A stretch of 21,489 nt of DNA from an uncultured Collinsella sp. (GCA_900550815.1 URTW01000008.1:1-21489); one strand, 5' to 3'. Numbered from the stretch's first letter, positions 1 through 7,104 are shown. The notes: generated by a model from the letters alone, not told the origin. Numbers and translations are program-made.

Positions 1-30
1 CGCCCGCCCGCCCCCCCGCCCGCCTCGCCC
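1..30. repeat. C/G-only low-complexity run
   Basis: The first 30 bases are almost entirely C and G, in a repeating CGCC/GCCC pattern. The run lies at the window edge just before the first gene, so its left extent is unknown. No function is assigned. Confidence 0.5.
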
Positions 31-53
31 ATCCTAACTCGAATGCTACACCT

Positions 54-884
54 ATGAGCGGAACTCGTACCTCATCGTCCTACACCCCGCACGTCGACGG
101 CGCCCCCGCCGACCGCCCACTCATCCTCGTCGCGCCGCGCTGGGAAGAGGCGAAGCCGTTTTTGAGCGAAACGCTCTCCCCCAACGAGGAGATCGCAAGT
201 GTCTTTGTCGATGCCATCCTTGCCGCCGGCGGTCTGCCGCTGCAGATGTCCATCACCGAGGACATTGAGGTTATCCGTCATTACGTCGATATCGCCGACG
301 GCATCGCCATTCCCGGCGGCCCGGACGTCAACCCCAAGCGCTGGGGCGATGATCGACCCTACGACCCCACCCTCTGCTGCGAGATTCGCGATAGCTTTGA
401 GTTTAAGCTGGTCGGCGAGGTACTCCGCGCCAAGAAGCCGCTCTTTACCACCTGCCGCGGCACGCAGCTGCTCAACGTCGCCACCGGCGGCACCCTGTGC
501 ATGGACGTGCCGAGCTTGGGTGCGCGCGAGGGTCGCACGCAGTGGCGCCACACACACGTGCTCAAAGATCCCGTGCACCCCGTCGAGGTCGTGCCGGGCT
601 CGCTGCTGGAACGCGCGGTTGGCGGGCACAGGCTAATCCAGACCAACTCCGCACACCACTGTTGCGTCGATCGTCTGGGTAAAAGCACGCGCTTGGTCGC
701 CAAGGCAACCGACGGCGTTCCCGAGTGCATCGAGGTCGAAGGCCAGCCTTTCTGCCTGGGCGTGCAATGGCATCCCGAGTACACCTGGCAGACGCTCGAG
801 ACCGGCTTTAACCTGTGGAAGTCGATTGTCGAGGCAGCGCAAAGGTTAAGCTGGCCCGCTAGCTCGCGAGTCACCCAGACCTAA
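54..884 (+). CDS. Gamma-glutamyl-GABA hydrolase-like class I glutamine amidotransferase (peptidase C26)
   Basis: A 276-residue cytosolic protein of the C26/PuuD family, which hydrolyses gamma-glutamyl amide bonds such as gamma-glutamyl-GABA. Visible features are the PGGPDVNP oxyanion-loop motif (residues 88-95), the nucleophile elbow FTTCRGTQLLNV with catalytic Cys134, a following GGTL, and the VQWHPEY motif giving His240 and Glu242. The complete Cys-His-Glu triad suggests an active enzyme. The length is slightly above the family norm because of a polar, Ser/Thr-rich N-terminus of about 20 residues. The first ATG lacks an obvious ribosome binding site, since the upstream bases are C-rich. No putrescine-pathway partner genes are adjacent, so the substrate is open. 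The gene ends at a hairpin terminator and faces the ABC operon convergently. Confidence 0.88.
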   Translation: MSGTRTSSSYTPHVDGAPADRPLILVAPRWEEAKPFLSETLSPNEEIASVFVDAILAAGGLPLQMSITEDIEVIRHYVDIADGIAIPGGPDVNPKRWGDDRPYDPTLCCEIRDSFEFKLVGEVLRAKKPLFTTCRGTQLLNVATGGTLCMDVPSLGAREGRTQWRHTHVLKDPVHPVEVVPGSLLERAVGGHRLIQTNSAHHCCVDRLGKSTRLVAKATDGVPECIEVEGQPFCLGVQWHPEYTWQTLETGFNLWKSIVEAAQRLSWPASSRVTQT

Positions 885-900
885 ACCTTCCATGCCTGGG

Positions 901-938
901 GGGGGGCGGACACCAGCCACGGTGCCCGCCCCCCTGTA
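901..938 (+). terminator. GC-rich hairpin terminator after the C26 hydrolase
   Basis: Arms GGGGGGCGG (901-909) and CCGCCCCCC (926-934) pair perfectly. They are extended by CACC (911-914) with GGTG (921-924) across one mismatch. The following TGTATTT is only moderately T-rich. It sits 17 nt after the stop codon between convergent genes. Confidence 0.7.
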
Positions 939-965
939 TTTGGTATGCTCGGTATGATTTTCCCT

Positions 966-1003
966 CACAAACAATCAAAGAAATCTCGACCGCAATCGGT
1001 CGA
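966..1003 (-). terminator. Terminator overlapping the end of the ABC permease gene
   Basis: Read on the minus strand, TCGACCG-ATTG-CGGTCGA forms a 7-bp stem with a 4-nt loop (986-1003), followed by a T-rich tail (GATTTCTTTGATTGTTTG). The stem lies inside the last codons of the permease gene. It fits as the intrinsic terminator of the three-gene transporter operon. Confidence 0.6.
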
Positions 1004-1793
1004 CGGTAAAGCAAATGGCAAAAACGCTTGCTACGTTTATTAGGCAGTCAATTAGAATCGAAATGCATTGACTATTCCCCAACGGGGTCACGCCACAAAT
1101 CCACATGAGCATCGAGGCTGGAAGCGGAAGCATGGAATTGGTCCCGAGCTGTATGTAGATCGCTACGACGTTGACAAGCAACAGCATGCCAATCGGACCG
1201 AAGCCGGACCCAAAATAGGAAACAACGATCACGCAAGAGACCACGTATGCAAGGCAGACGACACTCGCCAGAAGAAGTCGATAGCAAAATACATGCAGGT
1301 CGAAATACTGCCGAGCATCCAAAACGATTACGCAGTTAAGACAGTACAAAACGACACTCGACAGGACAAACGCGCTCAAAAGGGCAAAAGAAGACAGCAC
1401 CACTCGCGCAACGATAGCGCACACACGCTTCCCTCCCCGAGCCTCCGACAGCCCCCACGGTTCCTCAATAAAGCCCGAACTGACAAAGCACGGCACAATG
1501 CAAGCCGCGATGAACGGAAAGAACAATGCATGAGCCAACGGGGCTACGTTGAACAGCAGACCGCGAAAAACCTCTGCATTACCAAATAGAAGGACATCCT
1601 CCGCCGATAGCCGAAGCGTCGGGTCTGGGAAAAAGCCCAAGAAACTGTTCTCACGGAGGCTGCAGAACCACATCGGGAAAGAATTAAGCTGCAATACCAC
1701 CATGCACGCATAAATTACCAGGATTAAGGCGTACGTCCATTTGCTCACATGCTTCAATTCTGACTGGAGAAGTCTTTTAATCTGACGAGCCAT
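975..1793 (-). CDS. ABC-2-type transporter permease, second of two
   Basis: A 272-residue integral membrane protein with about six hydrophobic segments (roughly 21-36, 86-106, 130-157, 172-193, 200-214 and 246-263), the layout of an ABC-2 type permease half. It is the last gene of a minus-strand operon made of the ATPase (2598-3359), a first permease (1777-2601) and this gene. It overlaps the preceding permease by 17 nt, which suggests translational coupling and a heteromeric pore. The ATG at 1793 was chosen because GGGGGT lies 7 nt upstream; a GTG at 1802 is an in-frame alternative. Base composition is more AT-rich than most of the window. The sequence does not reveal the substrate; peptide or bacteriocin self-protection is one possibility by analogy with similar three-gene operons. 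Confidence 0.75.
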   Translation of the reverse strand: MARQIKRLLQSELKHVSKWTYALILVIYACMVVLQLNSFPMWFCSLRENSFLGFFPDPTLRLSAEDVLLFGNAEVFRGLLFNVAPLAHALFFPFIAACIVPCFVSSGFIEEPWGLSEARGGKRVCAIVARVVLSSFALLSAFVLSSVVLYCLNCVIVLDARQYFDLHVFCYRLLLASVVCLAYVVSCVIVVSYFGSGFGPIGMLLLVNVVAIYIQLGTNSMLPLPASMLMWICGVTPLGNSQCISILIDCLINVASVFAICFTVDRLRSRFL

Positions 1794-2601
1794 TGAGCAC
1801 ACCCCCAGCGCGAAAGCTCAAGAGAGCGTAAATCAATACCGATAGACAGCTGGCTGCCGCGCCATATCCCAGAAGCGTCAGCTGCCCCATATCGCTATAC
1901 CCAAGGGCACATCCGACTCCAAGGTACGGCCCCGGAAGAAAGAAGATCCATCGCAAGGACGGTATGGGCGTCTGAAGGTAAGTTCCGTAGAGCGTCAAGC
2001 TCATGACAAATCCAATTATTATCGCAGCCCCGCTCAATACAGCGCTGCCTGTAATCCGATAGATGGTCACCGTCTCCAGCGCAACCGATATCACCAATAC
2101 GGCGTTGACTATCATTGCGGGCAAAAATGCAGTTAGCATGTCGTGCGAGTAGTTATGCCCTCCACGTATTATGGCTATTGCAAAAAGAAGAAGGCAAAGC
2201 GCACTATATGCTACGCCAATTATTAAAGCAAACGAAAGCACATGTGCTAGGGCCCCATTAAAGCGGGTAAGACCTCTTGCTGAAGAAATTCGGTGCCCCT
2301 CTTCATAGCCGCGCTCCTGTAAAATCGCCAGGCAAACGATGAGCGGAACGAACAGAGACGTGCCGGCAAAAGCACTGCGCACAAGGGACTCATCGGGTGC
2401 AGAAGGATCGATTACATTCCAGCAGAAACCAATATCCTCCCCAAACACGCTATTGCCAAAGGCGAGCAACGTTGTTCCGTTTTTTAGAAAGACACCGAAG
2501 AGAAGGCCGAACGCCAGAATAAGCGCAAGACCAAACTTCGCCGGAAACATCCTGTGCAAACGCATCATATCTGCCTTTATGGGATGGATCGCCCGCTTCA
2601 T
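1777..2601 (-). CDS. ABC-2-type transporter permease, first of two
   Basis: A 274-residue membrane protein with hydrophobic segments near 23-39, 80-95, 117-145, 157-180, 188-208 and 242-262. This is typical of ABC-2 permeases in which a long external loop follows the first helix. The cytoplasmic loop around 96-113 is charged (QERGYEEGHRISSARG) and is a likely contact with the ATPase. The start codon overlaps the stop of the ATPase gene as ATGA, the classic sign of translational coupling. It resembles the other permease in size and topology but not closely in sequence, so a heterodimer is likely. The substrate is not recognisable. The module has its own regulator pair next door, which fits an inducible export or self-protection role (inference). 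Confidence 0.75.
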   Translation of the reverse strand: MKRAIHPIKADMMRLHRMFPAKFGLALILAFGLLFGVFLKNGTTLLAFGNSVFGEDIGFCWNVIDPSAPDESLVRSAFAGTSLFVPLIVCLAILQERGYEEGHRISSARGLTRFNGALAHVLSFALIIGVAYSALCLLLFAIAIIRGGHNYSHDMLTAFLPAMIVNAVLVISVALETVTIYRITGSAVLSGAAIIIGFVMSLTLYGTYLQTPIPSLRWIFFLPGPYLGVGCALGYSDMGQLTLLGYGAAASCLSVLIYALLSFRAGGVLNGSSD

Positions 2602-3359
2602 AGCGAGACCGCCTTCATCAAGCGCCTGTAATACTCTTTTAGGGACGACGCCTCATCCCTTATGACGTCCATCGATTCCTTTTTCAGCAGTTCGCCGTCA
2701 TGAATAAACACGCAACTTGTTGCAACTGATGCCAACTCATCCAAATCATGGCTAGAGACGAGCATGGTCTTACCCTGTTCTCGATTCAATCGACCGATAA
2801 GGGCCCATATACTCTCGATGCCCAGCGGGTCCAATCCATTTGCCGGCTCATCGAAAATTAGTACGTCGGTGTCGCCCAACAAAGCCGTAGCTATATCCAG
2901 CCGCCGTTTCATTCCCAGAGAAAAACTGTTCACGCTCTTTTTCTCTTCGACGTCCAGCCCGACTAGGCTCAAAACGCGAGAAATCTCACGATTCGCATCA
3001 AGCCCCCATTCCGCACATCGGATCCGAAGATTCTCAGCCGCACTGAGGGATTGGTATGCTCCGCAGGAATCTGGCACATAGCCGACACGCGTCCGCATCA
3101 GGCTCAGCTCTTTTTTCGACTTGCCCCCAAAGAGCTCCACGCTCCCCGACGACGGCTCGCAGAGGCCCAAGACGATTTTAATAAGCGTGCTTTTGCCCGC
3201 ACCGTTTGCACCAACAAGGGCAAGGAGCTCAGACTGATGCACCTCGAAGGAAACGTCATGCAAAACGCGCCGTTTCCCGTAGCGCTTTGACACCTTTGAT
3301 AACTTTATCGCTGATGCGTTCATCGGCCTCCCGTTCTGCTTGATAGCAAAACCGCTCAT
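2598..3359 (-). CDS. ABC transporter ATP-binding protein (ABC-2/BcrA-like)
   Basis: A 253-residue nucleotide-binding subunit. Walker A is GANGAGKST (about 50-57), the signature loop is the variant FSLGMKRRLDIA (about 146), Walker B is VLIFDEP (166-172) and the H-loop is SSHDLDE with His204. All catalytic positions are present. The FSLGMKRR form is typical of ATPases that pair with ABC-2 permeases, including BcrA-type peptide-resistance and lantibiotic-immunity transporters. It is the first gene of the operon. The chosen ATG has GAAGGAA 5 nt upstream; a second ATG at 3323 would remove 12 residues. Its promoter overlaps paired operator-like sites (see 3379-3410), so repression by the neighbouring XRE protein is likely. 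Confidence 0.88.
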   Translation of the reverse strand: MSGFAIKQNGRPMNASAIKLSKVSKRYGKRRVLHDVSFEVHQSELLALVGANGAGKSTLIKIVLGLCEPSSGSVELFGGKSKKELSLMRTRVGYVPDSCGAYQSLSAAENLRIRCAEWGLDANREISRVLSLVGLDVEEKKSVNSFSLGMKRRLDIATALLGDTDVLIFDEPANGLDPLGIESIWALIGRLNREQGKTMLVSSHDLDELASVATSCVFIHDGELLKKESMDVIRDEASSLKEYYRRLMKAVSL

Positions 3360-3378
3360 ATCGTTCCTTCTTTCCTTT

Positions 3379-3410
3379 ATCGTTTTTCATAGTTGTTATT
3401 GTTTTTCGAT
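3379..3410. promoter_or_regulatory. Paired operator-like sites at the ABC operon promoter
   Basis: Two related 13-mers, ATCGTTTTTCATA (3379-3391) and ATTGTTTTTCGAT (3398-3410), start 19 bp apart. Both resemble ATCG-TTNTT-CGAT, a short inverted repeat ATCG-N5-CGAT. The same pair with the same 19-bp spacing lies before the DUF2975/XRE operon at 4424-4455. The distal copy covers the -10 and spacer of the ABC promoter and the proximal copy covers the expected start of transcription, as for a repressor. Confidence 0.6.
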
Positions 3411-3426
3411 AACTCATATTTGTCAA
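3398..3426 (-). promoter_or_regulatory. Sigma-70-type promoter of the ABC operon
   Basis: On the minus strand a perfect -35 TTGACA (3421-3426) is followed after 17 nt by AACAAT (3398-3403), a 4-of-6 match to the -10 consensus. The ATPase start codon is about 40 nt downstream. The perfect -35 with a weak -10 covered by an operator suits a repressed promoter. Confidence 0.6.
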
Positions 3427-3432
3427 GGTAAT

Positions 3433-3462
3433 CTAAAAGAAAGAACCCGTGTTAGACACGGG
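3433..3462 (-). terminator. Intrinsic terminator of the DUF2975/XRE operon
   Basis: On the minus strand CCCGTGT-CTA-ACACGGG (3446-3462) is a 7-bp stem with a 3-nt loop, followed by TTCTTTCTTTT. It lies 42 nt after the XRE gene and directly before the -35 of the ABC operon. This separates two units that nevertheless share an operator motif. Confidence 0.8.
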
Positions 3463-3503
3463 CCCCTTTACGCTGATATTTCGTTATAGTTGTTCGCTTT
3501 ATG

Positions 3504-3833
3504 CTACTCGTCGCTCAAATCTACAGCAAAGACTGATGTCGGAAGCAACGCCTCATTGCCTCCGCCGTCCCGCATCTGCCTCACGACATTTTTTGCACGC
3601 TCAACAATAAGCTCCTCAAGCTCTTTCTCGCTCACGCGCTGAATAATATCTCCCGGTTGACAGTCAAGTTCATCGCAAATATCGAGAAGCGTCTTAAGGC
3701 GAATAGCTTTAATTTTTCCGTTTCTTAGCTTAGAAATATTAGCCGGAGTATGCCCCGTGGCACGAATCAGATCAGCACTGGTCTTTCCGGTCTTAAGTAG
3801 CTGCGTCTCAAGCTCGATGATGAGATAGCTCAT
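3504..3833 (-). CDS. XRE/Cro-type helix-turn-helix regulator (YozG-like, partner of DUF2975)
   Basis: A 109-residue DNA-binding protein. The N-terminal 65 residues form a Cro/C1-type helix-turn-helix (TSADLIRATGHTPANISKLR, then LKTLLDICDELDCQPGDII). This compact form accompanies DUF2975 proteins in many Gram-positive bacteria (YozG/YoaS in Bacillus subtilis). About 40 charged residues follow (KELEELIVERAKNVVRQMRD), unusual for the minimal version and possibly a dimerisation helix. The ATG at 3833 is fixed by GGAGGA 4 nt upstream; a longer in-frame opening to 3905 would run into the upstream gene. It starts 8 nt after the DUF2975 stop codon, so both are in one operon. It is the best candidate to bind the paired ATCG-N5-CGAT sites. 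Confidence 0.85.
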   Translation of the reverse strand: MSYLIIELETQLLKTGKTSADLIRATGHTPANISKLRNGKIKAIRLKTLLDICDELDCQPGDIIQRVSEKELEELIVERAKNVVRQMRDGGGNEALLPTSVFAVDLSDE

Positions 3834-3841
3834 GCTTCCTC

Positions 3842-4402
3842 CTACACAAGCTCGCCAGACTGCTCTTGGAGCAGCGAGGCATAACTCCAGATCACCGAGA
3901 TACACAGACAGACAGCCGCGCCGATAAGCGACACCGCATCAAAGGCAACGCCTAGGCAAATCTCAATAACGAAGGAATGAGGCACGACGTAAAGCTCCAG
4001 CCCACCAATGGTAAGATTGACCGATCCGTAGGCACCAATAAGCGAAACCGCGGCGTTAACAGCAAAGGCAAGCGCAAGAACACGGATAAGCCGCACATGC
4101 GTCTTGGTAAAGGGCGAGACGCCTCGCGAGATGTTACGGCTGATCCCACACAGAACGACAAGCGAAATACCCACGACGAGTGCCAGGCACAGTCCGCTTG
4201 GGATAACGATGCACCCGCCATCGAGAAGCGTCACGACGCCGAAAGAATCGACAGAGGCAACGTTTGCAACCGCATACCAGATCACGTAAACAACCAACGC
4301 GGCAAAAGCGACGAGCATCCCTGCAAAAACGGCTGCCATGCAAAAGCCAAGCTTCCTGATATTTTCGCCCGCTTTGGCCATACGCTGAACGCTGTTAGAC
4401 AT
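3842..4402 (-). CDS. DUF2975 family membrane protein (YoaS-like)
   Basis: A 186-residue membrane protein with four hydrophobic segments and the DUF2975 hallmark of a polar loop SRGVSPFT between the second and third helices, followed by charged residues and a LIRVLALAFAV helix. The family usually sits directly upstream of a small XRE regulator, as here, and is thought to modulate or sense for it; the biochemical function is unknown. The ATG at 4402 was chosen because GAGGGTGAG lies just upstream. A longer in-frame opening to 4564 would translate the operator region and carries no recognisable domain. Two operator-like motifs lie 22-53 nt upstream of the start, consistent with autoregulation by the XRE partner. 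It may sense membrane state and signal to the adjacent transporter (inference). Confidence 0.8.
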   Translation of the reverse strand: MSNSVQRMAKAGENIRKLGFCMAAVFAGMLVAFAALVVYVIWYAVANVASVDSFGVVTLLDGGCIVIPSGLCLALVVGISLVVLCGISRNISRGVSPFTKTHVRLIRVLALAFAVNAAVSLIGAYGSVNLTIGGLELYVVPHSFVIEICLGVAFDAVSLIGAAVCLCISVIWSYASLLQEQSGELV

Positions 4403-4423
4403 ACACTCACCCTCATCGACTCT

Positions 4424-4455
4424 ATCGTTATTCGAACAGTTTATCGAACAACGAT
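4424..4455. promoter_or_regulatory. Paired operator-like sites before the DUF2975/XRE operon
   Basis: ATCGTTATTCGAA (4424-4436) and ATCGAACAACGAT (4443-4455, reverse complement ATCGTTGTTCGAT) start 19 bp apart and match the ATCG-TTNTT-CGAT motif seen at 3379-3410. The second is a perfect ATCG-N5-CGAT inverted repeat. No convincing -35/-10 pair could be picked out here, although the sites lie where a promoter is expected. Confidence 0.6.
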
Positions 4456-4544
4456 ATTGATTGCATGCGGAAAGCCCCGCCAGTGCGCATAGGCCATTTA
4501 CTAACCCGGAGGGGTGAGCGTGGATTTTTGGACACATATCGAAC

Positions 4545-4608
4545 GAGAGTGGATAATCTCCCACTTTGAGGCCGCCACCGGGCCTAAAACGGGAGATTAT
4601 CCACTCTC
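4545..4608. repeat. Long perfect hairpin element (18-bp arms)
   Basis: GAGAGTGGATAATCTCCC (4545-4562) is perfectly inverted at 4591-4608, around a 28-nt spacer that holds a second small stem (AGGCC/GGCCT). It lies 24 nt after the HPt gene and upstream of the DUF2975 operon. It could terminate the HPt-operon transcript, but no T-run follows on the minus strand. The uninterrupted arms and nested loop match the design of the hairpin at 8945-9013, although the sequence differs. Confidence 0.75.
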
Positions 4609-4632
4609 ATAGTCATCAAGGCCCGCAAGCTC

Positions 4633-4989
4633 TTATTCGGCCGCCTCGCGCAGGGCCGACATCGTTGCCGCATATTGCTGCTGCAGCGCATGCATTCCCT
4701 CGCGAGCGCCGTCAACGGCATCGGCGCCGCGCAGCGCCTCGGTCACCACGACCGCCGGCTCGTACAGATTATCGAATCCCAGGTTCTGGCTCACGCCCTT
4801 GAGCGTGTGCGCTGCCATAAACGCTTCCTCGGCGTCTCCCGCCGCCATGGCAGCCTCCAGCTTGTCCATGCTCTCGTCATCTAAAAACTTGAGGGCAAAG
4901 CGGGCAAGCATTTCCCCGCCCATCAGCCGAGCACACGCGTCATCATAATTAGCGCCGATCTTCTCATACGCCTCACGCATGGAAATCAT
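4633..4989 (-). CDS. Histidine phosphotransfer (HPt) domain protein
   Basis: A 118-residue single-domain HPt protein. The phosphoacceptor motif AAHTLKGVSQNLG places His61 in the usual H-x-L-K-G context, with flanking amphipathic helices covering the rest of the sequence. HPt proteins shuttle phosphate between hybrid histidine kinases and response regulators. Here the gene follows a response regulator (5014-6894) by 24 nt in the same direction, so that protein is the probable partner. No histidine kinase is encoded in the window. The start at 4989 has AAAGGAG about 10 nt upstream; an ATG three codons later is also possible. The C-terminal half (VVTEALRGADAVDGAREGMHALQQ) fits the fourth helix of the bundle. 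Confidence 0.85.
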   Translation of the reverse strand: MISMREAYEKIGANYDDACARLMGGEMLARFALKFLDDESMDKLEAAMAAGDAEEAFMAAHTLKGVSQNLGFDNLYEPAVVVTEALRGADAVDGAREGMHALQQQYAATMSALREAAE

Positions 4990-5013
4990 GGATTAAAAAC
5001 TCCTTTGGTCAAA

Positions 5014-6894
5014 CTAAATCGTAGGAAACGCGGCGACATCGGCGGGGCGAGCCAACGACTCGGCAATTTGGTCTTGCACCTCGAGCAGGCAGTCGAGCAA
5101 CAATGGGTTAAAGGTGCCGCACTTACCGTCCAGAATCATCTTGATCGCTTCCTCGTGCGGGATAGCGTCCTTGTACACGCGCACGCTCGTCAGCGCATCG
5201 TACACGTCGTCCACCGAAACCACCTGTGCGGCAATGGGAATTTCGTCTCCCTTAAGGCCATCGGGATAACCCTTGCCGTCCCAGCGCTCGTGATGCCAAC
5301 GCGCAATCTGGTACGCATATTCCATAAGCGCATTGCCGGCGTGATGGCTACCCAGCTCAAGTAGCATGTCGGCGCCGATCGTGGTATGCGTCTTCATAAT
5401 CTCGAACTCCTCGGGCGTAAGGCGCCCGGGTTTGTTGAGAATCGCATCGTCAATCGACATCTTGCCGATATCGTGCAGCGCCGAAGCCAGGGCAATCGTG
5501 GAACGTTCCTCATTGTCAAGGGAGATGGTGTCGCTACGCTGGACCAGACAGCCAAGCAGCAGCTCGGTCAGCTTCTCGATGTTCGTAACGTGCCTGCCGC
5601 TCTCGCCGTTGCGAAGCTCCATGACGCCGGCCATGATGTCGATGAGCATGCGACTGTTCTTGACGCGCTCGTTGTACTGCTGGGACAGCAAACTCGTCAG
5701 GCGGCGCTGTTTGGCGTATAGGCGGATGGTGTTGCTTACACGGCGGCGCACGACACGGGAGTCAAACGGGCGGTTGATATAGTCCGAGGCGCCCAGCTCG
5801 TACGCGCGCAGAACCACATCGTCGGATTCTTCGCTCGAAATCATGATGACGGGCAGATTGTCACTAACCGATCGGCGCGACAGATCGGCCAGCACCTCAA
5901 AGCCGCTTATGCCCGGCATGACAATATCCAGCAGCACGAGCGACAACTCATCGCCATAGCGGTCAACCATGTCGAGCGCCGTACGACCGTTATCGGCCTC
6001 GAGGATGCAATACTCGTCCTTGAGCATCTCGTTGAGAATGGCTCGGTTCATCTCGGAGTCATCGACAATAAGCACCAAAGGCTTTTCGCTTTGGAGGGCT
6101 TCGATGGAATCGGCGTCGGTCACGACCGTACCGGCTTTTGCCTTAGCGCGGCTCAATAACTGGACAGCGCGGCCAACGCCCTCATCGACCGTCTCGCCAT
6201 GAATGCGAACGCCACCAACACATGCCGTCAAGCTCACGTACTCATGGCCCGGAACAATCGTGGCATGAACGGCATCGGACACCTGATGCAGGCGACGGGT
6301 GAAGTCATCGGAGGGAATATTGGGCATGACGACCACAAACTTGTCGCAGCCATAGCGTACGAGCTCGTCAGTCGAACGAATTCCGCTGCGTATGGCTGTC
6401 GCCACAGCACCGAGCGCAAGGTCGCCGGCATGACGGCCACACGTATCGTTGAAGACCCTAAAATCATCAAGGTCGATCACCGCAACGCCGGCATTCATGC
6501 GGGCGCTACGGAGCTTTTCCTCGTAATATCGGCGATTGCGCACACTCGTCAGCACGTCGGTGTAGACAAGGTCCTCTTCTGCAGCCTCTTGCTCATCGAT
6601 CGGACGCACCATCAGCAAGACACGAGGCTCACCCTCGACCTTTAGAGGGCGTAGGCGAGCGCGGTACTCAACACCATCGTTGAGCAGTTGCTCCGACACC
6701 TCATCGGAGTCTGCCAAAGCCTCAAGACTCGACTGACGCAGACAAGGGCAGCGATCGCCGGCGAGCAAGCAGTTAGGCTCGCTCTTAATCTGATCGGCCG
6801 ACAGCAAACGCACCACGGGGTAGGTCTTCGCGACGCGGGCGACCTCGGCGGCGGCCTCCTCGTCGGTTAGATTGACCTCGTGATTATTGAGCAT
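5014..6894 (-). CDS. Response regulator with degenerate GGDEF, REC and HD-GYP domains
   Basis: A 626-residue cyclic-di-GMP signalling protein. Residues 1-105 form an unrecognised, possibly PAS-like region with a cysteine cluster (NCLLAGDRCPCL; Cys42, 49, 51). A GGDEF-like domain (about 110-265) carries YGCDKF instead of GGDEF, so diguanylate cyclase activity is unlikely. A receiver domain (273-390) has the acidic pair Asp278/279 and phosphoacceptor Asp323 (LLDIVMP), but Arg375 replaces the usual lysine (NRPFD). A C-terminal HD-GYP domain (about 415-615) looks intact, with ALHDIGK (His474, Asp475) and HHERWDGKGYP (534-544), predicting c-di-GMP hydrolysis. The start has AAAGGG upstream and a promoter lies at 6981-7009. 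It is co-directional with the downstream HPt gene. The inactive GGDEF may act as a nucleotide sensor (inference). Confidence 0.9.
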   Translation of the reverse strand: MLNNHEVNLTDEEAAAEVARVAKTYPVVRLLSADQIKSEPNCLLAGDRCPCLRQSSLEALADSDEVSEQLLNDGVEYRARLRPLKVEGEPRVLLMVRPIDEQEAAEEDLVYTDVLTSVRNRRYYEEKLRSARMNAGVAVIDLDDFRVFNDTCGRHAGDLALGAVATAIRSGIRSTDELVRYGCDKFVVVMPNIPSDDFTRRLHQVSDAVHATIVPGHEYVSLTACVGGVRIHGETVDEGVGRAVQLLSRAKAKAGTVVTDADSIEALQSEKPLVLIVDDSEMNRAILNEMLKDEYCILEADNGRTALDMVDRYGDELSLVLLDIVMPGISGFEVLADLSRRSVSDNLPVIMISSEESDDVVLRAYELGASDYINRPFDSRVVRRRVSNTIRLYAKQRRLTSLLSQQYNERVKNSRMLIDIMAGVMELRNGESGRHVTNIEKLTELLLGCLVQRSDTISLDNEERSTIALASALHDIGKMSIDDAILNKPGRLTPEEFEIMKTHTTIGADMLLELGSHHAGNALMEYAYQIARWHHERWDGKGYPDGLKGDEIPIAAQVVSVDDVYDALTSVRVYKDAIPHEEAIKMILDGKCGTFNPLLLDCLLEVQDQIAESLARPADVAAFPTI

Positions 6895-6980
6895 ATGGGG
6901 CCCTTTCTATCGTTACGCACGGCAACGGTGCATATCAAATGGTACAAGGGTAACATCTAACAACTGCAGGCAAACGAGCG

Positions 6981-7009
6981 ATTATCGTTACATTTTTATG
7001 ACCTGGCAA
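6981..7009 (-). promoter_or_regulatory. Promoter of the response regulator/HPt operon
   Basis: On the minus strand TTGCCA (7004-7009) and GATAAT (6981-6986) are separated by exactly 17 nt, each matching five of six consensus bases. The start codon is about 85 nt downstream, leaving a fairly long untranslated leader. Confidence 0.65.
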
Positions 7010-7104
7010 ACGGCGGTAATGGAGCCGCGGGCGCGCGGTTATGGGCGCATTCGTTAACATGACGAAACGCTAACAGTCCCCCTCCCCGCAGGTCATCGAG
7101 CGTG

